DNA of 64,000 bases from Fimbriimonadales bacterium (lineage in GTDB: Bacteria > Armatimonadota > Fimbriimonadia > Fimbriimonadales > GBS-DC), in assembly GCA_025998675.1 (NCBI GenBank), contig AP024673.1, positions 1,329,221 through 1,393,220 of the forward strand, in the 5' to 3' direction. Positions 58,167 through 64,000 of the stretch are shown in pieces (within the stretch, counting starts at the first letter, position 1; each line of letters starts with the position of its first letter). The position numbers were made by a program, and so were the translations under genes. A model generated the notes under the pieces. It was not told where the DNA came from, ran no database searches, and saw only the letters and a list, made by a program, of their open reading frames with translations.

Positions 58167-61088
58167 TTAGCGGGCGACCACAATCGGTCGTACCACACGC
58201 GCGACCTCGCCCTCGTCGCCAGTGGCGATAATCTGCACCTGATAGGCGCCTGGGGGCACTGCTATCCCGGTATCGGTGCGCCCATTCCAGGTCGCGGTGC
58301 TGACGCCCGACGATCGAGTCCCTGCCTGTAGACGCGCGACGGTCTTGCCCGTTGCATCCTGAACCAGCACCTGCACCGCTGCTTCGTTGTTCAGCGCGTA
58401 CTGGATGGCGAACTGGTTGCCACGCGACTGTGTAATGGACACATTCGTCACCTGCAGGCGGCTGGCGCGCGCTGGCTGCGCCTCTATGGCGAACCGTCGA
58501 CGGCTGGTCTCATCGGTGCGGAAGCGATGCGAGCTGTTCTGGAGCATCGGGATGCGCTCGCCAGTCGTCTGGTCAATGAGTACCAGCCGCGTTCCGCGCG
58601 GGACGGGCAATTCCTGGCTCCACTGGAGGGTGACCTCCGCGTCCGGCTGGTCGGTGACCACCTCGATCTCCCAGCGCTGGGCGCGTCGGGTGTTGCGCCG
58701 GAGGTCTTGCGCCAGAGCGGCGCGCGTGCGCGCGTCTATGATGTGCAGCGCGACATACGATTGGAACGCCGGCGGCTTCTCCACACTGCCTGCCCCCGCC
58801 TGCTCGTCGACCTGTGAGGCGGTTCCGATGAAGTTGTTGGAGTCCTCGCGGTCGCCGCTGCGTGCGATCAGGCGCAAGAGCCAGCCATCGGACTGAGTGG
58901 GCGCGACGCGCGGCGTCTCCTCGGACTGGCTGCGCAGGCTGCCCACAGGCGGCACTACGAGCGTGCATGGCTTGAGCGCTTTGACCCAGTGCGCTTGCCA
59001 GGCAATCAGTTCGCCCAGTGGGGCGGTACGCCAGGTATATTCGCCGGTCAGCGGGATGTAGCGGTAGATTTGCAGTCGAATGTATTCGCGTTCCGCAGCT
59101 TCCTGAAGGCTCAGGCGCTGCACGACGCCGCCCGCGCCAACCACCTCGACCTCACACGCCGCCCACGGCACATTGAAGGGGAACGGGTTGCCAATCATGT
59201 TCCAGCCTTCCTGCAGCGGAATCAGGTAGGCAGTGTTGACATCCACCTGCTCATCGCCCAGAATGAAGGTGGGCGCGGTGGTGCGCAGGAAGTAGCCCAG
59301 CCCGCGAGGCGGCGTGGGGGTGTTCGAACCGTCGGGACGCACCGCCACACCTGGAGGGTTGAAGCTCGCGCGCGGGTCTTTACTGGCGGCGGAGTAGCGG
59401 GCGTATGCGCCCTCTGTGGGCAGGTAGCGCGCCAGGATTGCGTCGTTACCGAATACCTCCTCAGGAGTCAGCGAGATGGCGTAAGGGGTGGAGAACATCG
59501 CCAGCCCGGCGTTCTGCACCCACGCTTTCGCAATCACGCGGGTGGAGCCGCTGCCGCTGACGCCATCCTGTCCGACTGCCTCAACGGAGATGGTATGGCG
59601 TCCTTCGCCCGGCAGGGCGACCACGAAGTCAAGCGTGATCGTTTTCTGCGACGGATTGACTACTGCCGATGGCTCCCACTGGCTGCGGGGCAGCGGGTCG
59701 CCGTTGAGACGCACATTCAAAATGTTCGCCGGGTCGTTGTTCAGCACGCGGCGCACCACGACCTGTACGCGCACGAGCCGCGTGTCGATGGTTGTGCCCG
59801 ACACGGGTTGCACAAACGCCACATTCACGCCGCCAACGCCGCGCAGCGCCTGGTCGACATTGATAATCCCCCAGCCCAGTTCAGGGTCGGGTACATTGCG
59901 CCCGCGCGGATCCGCAGTTTCTTTGAGCGCCACAACCGCTTCAGGCTCCACAGTGTTCGCATCGTGGCGTGGCGCGCCTGCAGAAATCACCAGCGCCACC
60001 GCCGCCGCTACATAGGGCCCCGAATAAGAGGTGCCCTGCACATAGTCGTACTGGTTGGAGGTAGAAGCGGTTGTAATCACGCCGTCGAAGTAGCTGCTTT
60101 CCTGGTCGCCGCCGGGCGCCGCGAGATCGATACTGCCATAGTTCGAGTACGACGCTTTGGCGCCCGTGCGCCCCACCGCAGAGACATTCACGACATTCTC
60201 ATAATTTGCTGGATAGCTGGGGATGTTCACATTGTCGTTGCCAGCAGAGGCGACGGGAACCACCCCGCGTCGGTAAATCTCCTGAATGAGCGCATTCGAC
60301 TGCTGCGAGAAGAAGTAGCCGCCGTAGCTCATGTTCAGCACATGGATCTGTGCGGCGTTATCAATCACATGCTGATAGGCTTCCAGGACATTTTCGGTGA
60401 ATAGCGGACCCAGTGGGCGTTGTGTGACCTTCAAGCCAACGATTTTCACATTTTCCCAGAGCAGTCCGGCGATTCCGATACCGTTGTTGGTAACGGCTGC
60501 TGCGACGCCCACGGTGGAGGTGCCGTGCGAGAAGCCGGCGCCTTCAGGGTCGATATTGTCATCAGGCGTATCAGCCGCGAAGTTGCGGGAGAGCGGATCG
60601 AACAAGCCTGCCAGATCGGGATGCGACCGCTGGAAGTTGTCGTCGATGAAGGCGACACGGATACCCGGCTGCCCTTTCTCGATGTCCCACGCCGCGGGCA
60701 TCTGCATCATCGTGAGCGCCCACTGCTCCGAAAAGAGCGGGTCGTTCGGAACATCGTGATAGCGCAGGATGTAGTGCGGCTCGATATACAGAACATCCGG
60801 GTGCGTTTCGAGGGTTTTCACGGCGTCCTGTACCTTCTGGAGCAGTGTCGCCGCCGCGACTCCCTGCTCGCGCAGGCGCAACACATAGGTGTCCTGCACG
60901 CGAATGGGGCGCGCGTCGGCGTTCACCGTACCTGCGACGGCACGCGCGGTATCAATCGTGCGTCCGGGTTTGAGGCGCACAATCATCTCGCCAGGTACCA
61001 CATCGTCTGGCGTCAACTGCGGCGCCTGCGCCCATGCGCCCTGCGCCGCTATCAACACTCCAAGCAGCCATAGCCACATCCGTCTCAT
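58167..61088 (-). CDS. Secreted subtilisin-like serine protease with C-terminal sorting-type domain
   Basis: 973 residues. Signal peptide MRRMWLWLLGVLIAAQGAWA; propeptide-like region 30-110 (GEMIVRLKPGRTIDTARAVA). S8 catalytic domain with Asp149 (AFIDDNF), His188 (SHGTSTVGVAA), Asn284 (SAGNDN) and Ser354 (GTSYSGPYVAAAVAL). Then Ig-like region 430-530, the IPLQEGWNMIGNPFPF module near 640, and a FlgD-like tail ending VVRPIVVAR. An extracellular or cell-bound protease, possibly processing its cluster partners. Confidence 0.92.
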   Translation of the reverse strand: MRRMWLWLLGVLIAAQGAWAQAPQLTPDDVVPGEMIVRLKPGRTIDTARAVAGTVNADARPIRVQDTYVLRLREQGVAAATLLQKVQDAVKTLETHPDVLYIEPHYILRYHDVPNDPLFSEQWALTMMQMPAAWDIEKGQPGIRVAFIDDNFQRSHPDLAGLFDPLSRNFAADTPDDNIDPEGAGFSHGTSTVGVAAAVTNNGIGIAGLLWENVKIVGLKVTQRPLGPLFTENVLEAYQHVIDNAAQIHVLNMSYGGYFFSQQSNALIQEIYRRGVVPVASAGNDNVNIPSYPANYENVVNVSAVGRTGAKASYSNYGSIDLAAPGGDQESSYFDGVITTASTSNQYDYVQGTSYSGPYVAAAVALVISAGAPRHDANTVEPEAVVALKETADPRGRNVPDPELGWGIINVDQALRGVGGVNVAFVQPVSGTTIDTRLVRVQVVVRRVLNNDPANILNVRLNGDPLPRSQWEPSAVVNPSQKTITLDFVVALPGEGRHTISVEAVGQDGVSGSGSTRVIAKAWVQNAGLAMFSTPYAISLTPEEVFGNDAILARYLPTEGAYARYSAASKDPRASFNPPGVAVRPDGSNTPTPPRGLGYFLRTTAPTFILGDEQVDVNTAYLIPLQEGWNMIGNPFPFNVPWAACEVEVVGAGGVVQRLSLQEAAEREYIRLQIYRYIPLTGEYTWRTAPLGELIAWQAHWVKALKPCTLVVPPVGSLRSQSEETPRVAPTQSDGWLLRLIARSGDREDSNNFIGTASQVDEQAGAGSVEKPPAFQSYVALHIIDARTRAALAQDLRRNTRRAQRWEIEVVTDQPDAEVTLQWSQELPVPRGTRLVLIDQTTGERIPMLQNSSHRFRTDETSRRRFAIEAQPARASRLQVTNVSITQSRGNQFAIQYALNNEAAVQVLVQDATGKTVARLQAGTRSSGVSTATWNGRTDTGIAVPPGAYQVQIIATGDEGEVARVVRPIVVAR

Positions 61089-61132
61089 CGGCTGTTCCTC
61101 CCGATAATTGCTGTCTATAAAGACGATTCATC

Positions 61133-61162
61133 GGGGCGCAGGTTTCCTCTACCCTGCGCCCC
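61133..61162 (-). terminator. Hairpin after the CsgG-like gene
   Basis: Ten-bp stem GGGGCGCAGG/CCTGCGCCCC with a ten-base loop in the 82-bp gap before the subtilase gene; no T tract. Confidence 0.5.
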
Positions 61163-61170
61163 AGAGCGCC

Positions 61171-62946
61171 CTACGGGCTGGGCGGCAGCTCCTGCGTGGT
61201 GAACTCGAACGGTCGGCTCCACACATAGCGCAGACCGCCGGGTCCGGGGATCGGTCCCGGATTGTCTCCCAGATTGCGCGAACCCACGCGCCAGTAGAGC
61301 GTGACGCGCTGTCCGGTCAGCCCCAGCCGGTTGAGCAATCCTGTCTCCAGATTGATCCGCTCGGTGGAGACGGGCGAACCGCCCACTGCTGTGGAGAGAA
61401 TCTCGGGCGACACGAAGGTCCGGTTCCGATCCTGGAAGGTCGGGTCAAGCGAGACCTCCACGCGATAGGCGTTCGCGCCCTCTGCCGCCAGCCAGCTGAA
61501 GCGTACATCTTTGGGGTCGACATCCTCACTGCGCTGGACTGGGGTCAGCAACTGCACGGGCAGCAGCACCGTTGCCTGACCGGAGCGCACGCGATCCGAG
61601 AGTTTGTACAGAATCACCGTCTGACCCTCGGCGTCGATGCGCTCGCGATACACCAGGGCGAGTTGGTAGGTGTACGAGCGTCCTGCGGCGACGCCCGGTG
61701 CGGGGTCAATCTCTTCGAGTTCCAGGTCCTCGCTGCCTTCGCGCGGCAGGCTGGCATAGCTAAAGGTACGCGCCACCGTGGTGTCCACAAAGAAGTTCTG
61801 ATTGCCAGGGGTGACGCCCACAGGCTGCAGATTGCCGTTCCCGTCGGTGCCGATAAAGTCCGAGCGGAAGATTTGCCACTGGATGGTGTCGGGCGCGCTC
61901 TTGGCGAAGAGGGTGGTTTTCCACGACACGCGCACGAACGGCTCGAAGTTGCCATCAGCGCCCGCCTCCGCCAGCACACTCTGAACGGGGGTATTGCCGC
62001 CCGACGAGCCGCGCGCCACACCGAAGGCAATCAGCCCGATGATGAGAATGGGTCCGAGCGCGCGGAGCAGTTTGTTGCCCTCGCCGCGCTGTCGGGGACG
62101 CTCGGTGACCACGCGCCCCGCCTTGACCTCGACGGTGGGCACGCGGAACACCGCGCGGGCACGATCTTCGCTCTGGATACCCCGCCCGAAGTCGATGATT
62201 TCGCCCACCGCGTCGCTATCGGAGACCTGGGTGACGCGGATTCGTCCGACTTCCTCGCCGCGCCGCACGACAATCATCTCCATGCCGGGCTGCAATCCGC
62301 CGCGGATGCCGCGATTCAGCAAAACTTCCTGCCCCGCGCGCGTGGTCAGGATGGTCGCTTCGGGGATGGTGTAGTTGTTGATGATACGCACGGCTTCGAA
62401 CGCGGCGTTGCGAATCGCTTCCTGGACAAGGGTGTCGTCGTCGCCTGTGTAGCCGGGGCGTCGGTTGCTGAAGCCTGTAGCGACCGCGCCGTTAATCGGC
62501 TCGCCCGAGGCGATATCGATGACGCGCACGGTGATGACCACCTGCGCCTGCTTGGGGCTGCCCACGAAGTTCACCGCGTTCACTTCGCCCGTGATAAGCG
62601 ATTCCGTTTGCAGCGTGCGTCCCAGTCGCAGGAACCCGGTTTTGTCCAGGGGCAGCGCCAGGTCAAGGTCGCGCAGCTGCTGTTCGATTTCGCCGCGCGC
62701 CAGCACTTCGAACTTGCCTGATTTTTGATACTCTCCCGCCACCGCGTCGGTCGCCGCGCGGGCGATACTGGCGCCGCCGTAGCCGCTCTTGTTCTCGAAG
62801 TTCAGCACTGCCACGCGCGGCAGTTGCACCAGCTGGGCGTAGGCGCGCGCAGCGCCCAGTGGGTAGAGCAGTCCCACCGCGAGCATGCTCAGCACGCCGA
62901 GATACGCTGTGCGCGTTGTCCAAGTTCGTCTCATCCGTGTTTTCAC
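61171..62946 (-). CDS. CsgG-domain protein with fibronectin-like C-terminus
   Basis: 591 residues. Signal region (YLGVLSMLAVGLLYPLGA). Residues 40-200 form a CsgG domain: RVAVLNFENKSGYGGASIAR, KFEVLARGEIEQQLRDLDLA, ITGEVNAVNFVGSPKQAQVVI. Residues 205-280 look like a stand-alone beta domain (QPGMEMIVVRRGEEVGRIRV). One membrane helix (ALGPILIIGLIAFGVAR, about 298-315) separates it from two fibronectin-III-like repeats (FVRVSWKTTLFA..., VRFSWLAAEGANAYRVEVSL). GTG start after AAGGAGG. Probably part of a secretion channel or surface assembly for the neighbouring proteins. Confidence 0.8.
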   Translation of the reverse strand: MKTRMRRTWTTRTAYLGVLSMLAVGLLYPLGAARAYAQLVQLPRVAVLNFENKSGYGGASIARAATDAVAGEYQKSGKFEVLARGEIEQQLRDLDLALPLDKTGFLRLGRTLQTESLITGEVNAVNFVGSPKQAQVVITVRVIDIASGEPINGAVATGFSNRRPGYTGDDDTLVQEAIRNAAFEAVRIINNYTIPEATILTTRAGQEVLLNRGIRGGLQPGMEMIVVRRGEEVGRIRVTQVSDSDAVGEIIDFGRGIQSEDRARAVFRVPTVEVKAGRVVTERPRQRGEGNKLLRALGPILIIGLIAFGVARGSSGGNTPVQSVLAEAGADGNFEPFVRVSWKTTLFAKSAPDTIQWQIFRSDFIGTDGNGNLQPVGVTPGNQNFFVDTTVARTFSYASLPREGSEDLELEEIDPAPGVAAGRSYTYQLALVYRERIDAEGQTVILYKLSDRVRSGQATVLLPVQLLTPVQRSEDVDPKDVRFSWLAAEGANAYRVEVSLDPTFQDRNRTFVSPEILSTAVGGSPVSTERINLETGLLNRLGLTGQRVTLYWRVGSRNLGDNPGPIPGPGGLRYVWSRPFEFTTQELPPSP

Positions 62947-62975
62947 CCTGATTGCTCCTCCTTCATAGTCTGTTC

Positions 62976-64000
62976 TCAGCGCGTGAGCACCAGCGGCGCG
63001 GTTGCGCGAGCAACCTGACCGTCTTCGCTCACGGCTCGAATCTCGATGGTGTAGGCGCCGGGCGGCAGCGCGACGCCGCTCTGGTCGCGTCCGTCCCAGG
63101 TGGCTTGCTGCACGCCGCTGCGAGTCGCCTGGTTGAGCAGTTGGCGCACGAGCTTACCACCCGACAGAACATTCACCTGCACGGTCGCATCGCCTGTCAG
63201 CTGGAAGGCGACGGTGTGCTGGGCGCCGCGCCCTGTCTGTACCTGCACCTGCTGGATGCGCAGCAGCCCGCCGCTGGACGCCATTTCGAGGCGGAATCGG
63301 CTCACGCCGCTGGCGTTGGTGCGGAAGGTGTACGCGCCCGTTGTGCGCAGGTAGCGTCGCTCGCCCGTTTCGAGGTTCACCAGCACGAGGTTCGCGGCGC
63401 GCGGCAGCTGCTGCGCGTCGGGCCAGTGCAGGCTCACTTCGCGGTTCGGTTGGCTGGTCTCCACCGTGAACTCCCAGCTTGCGCTGCGAGTGGCGGGCTG
63501 GATGTCCACGCCGTACACGCCGCTCTGTGCGCCCCAGCTCAGGCGCGGCAGGCTGATATGCACATAGTCTGCACCGACAGGCGGCGGCTTGAGCAGGTCG
63601 TGCGCGTGGTCATAGCCCGGGGTCGCGCTGCGCGACACACCGATGTACGCGCGATCCTTCAGGTCACCCGACTGAACCTCCAGCGTCAATCGCCAGCCGC
63701 CCGCGTCGGTGTTCGCGCTTCGGCTGGACGCGCTGGCAGCCGCGGCAGTCGGCGGGATAATCAGCGTCGTCGCGCGGTAGGCGTACACCCAGTAGCCTTC
63801 CCAGACCTTCATGCGGGTGGTCGCGGCGTAGCTGCCGAACGAGTAGCCCCACAGCGCGTTCGCCACGATACCCTTGCCCACTGCTGTCGGCAGAGAGACG
63901 GCAGTGCTGGTGTCCGGATCGATGAACTGCACCTGGCTCCAGTTCACATCGAAGGTGAACGGGTTGCCAATCAGGTTCCAGCCGACCTGCAGCGGAATCT
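62976..64000 (-). CDS. Surface protein, C-terminal part only (partial)
   Basis: The last 340 residues are in the window; the frame stays open to the right edge, reading IPLQVGWNLIGNPFTFDVNW there, so an internal GTG near 63947 is not the start. It carries the same GW-IGNPF module, a TL-EVQ-SGDLKDRAYIGVSR middle also seen in its two paralogues, and the FlgD-like tail (ATWDGRDQSGVALPPGAY, APLVLTR). Stops 29 bp before the CsgG-domain gene. What stands in front of these shared modules is outside the window. Confidence 0.8.
   Translation of the reverse strand, partial: IPLQVGWNLIGNPFTFDVNWSQVQFIDPDTSTAVSLPTAVGKGIVANALWGYSFGSYAATTRMKVWEGYWVYAYRATTLIIPPTAAAASASSRSANTDAGGWRLTLEVQSGDLKDRAYIGVSRSATPGYDHAHDLLKPPPVGADYVHISLPRLSWGAQSGVYGVDIQPATRSASWEFTVETSQPNREVSLHWPDAQQLPRAANLVLVNLETGERRYLRTTGAYTFRTNASGVSRFRLEMASSGGLLRIQQVQVQTGRGAQHTVAFQLTGDATVQVNVLSGGKLVRQLLNQATRSGVQQATWDGRDQSGVALPPGAYTIEIRAVSEDGQVARATAPLVLTR

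Overview
The window is GC-rich bacterial chromosome carrying housekeeping genes on both strands, one Arg tRNA and one accessory island. Three scattered prepilin-type proteins carry the [17 protein letters not shown] leader followed by FPVFAQAR / SNLRQ and a late DGH motif. Together with HAF-repeat and dockerin-like secreted proteins, GH127 and GH50 enzymes and an outer-membrane-type secretome, this points to Armatimonadota, most likely a Fimbriimonadales-like thermophile. The lineage is inferred from family content only; there is no rRNA in the window.

Layout. 0-6.4 kb: tRNA-Arg, a mobile-element-like repeat, a GH127 arabinofuranosidase with a PETase/cutinase-like hydrolase, a translin-family protein, a prepilin with a small lipoprotein, and 6-phosphogluconolactonase. 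6.4-9.2 kb: an envelope-stress unit (ECF sigma, zinc-finger anti-sigma, HtrA protease). 9.2-15.5 kb: an island of three short Rhs tip genes plus a fourth remnant, each full tip followed by a different gene, resembling a polymorphic toxin/immunity array. 15.5-23.5 kb: a candidate structured RNA, upp, ruvX (probable AUC start), an HD-GYP response regulator, aspartate aminotransferase, a dockerin-tailed secreted protein, a prepilin, purA and a response regulator. 23.5-42 kb: mutS2, an HAF-repeat dockerin-tailed protein, a SpoIIM-like protein divergent from a flavin reductase, ribH-M42 peptidase, a PcrA-like helicase, purL, gatC-gatA, a BglII-like lone nuclease, glycerate kinase and an RDD protein. 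42-52.5 kb: GH50, a J-domain-like protein with a barrel-like secreted protein, gdx-murJ, a rhodanese lipoprotein, rfbB, a possible sigma-54-driven small RNA, thiS-thiO-nadE plus a separate NAD synthetase glutaminase subunit, and pyruvoyl arginine decarboxylase. 52.7-64 kb: one minus-strand surface/secretion cluster (an Ig plus beta-barrel protein, two CsgG-like proteins, a subtilase and two large proteins, the subtilase and the two large proteins sharing a C-terminal FlgD-like domain).

Two architectural signals run through the window. First, at least 17 genes have a promoter element of the form GGTAnnnT ending only 6-9 bases before the start codon and no Shine-Dalgarno sequence, so leaderless transcription looks normal for first genes of transcripts, while internal operon genes and prepilins use GGAGG. 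Second, six short palindromic elements of 150-220 bp with terminal inverted repeats, in three TIR families, sit between genes. Three of them share a swapped central hairpin module, and two of them supply or abut the stop codons of neighbouring genes.
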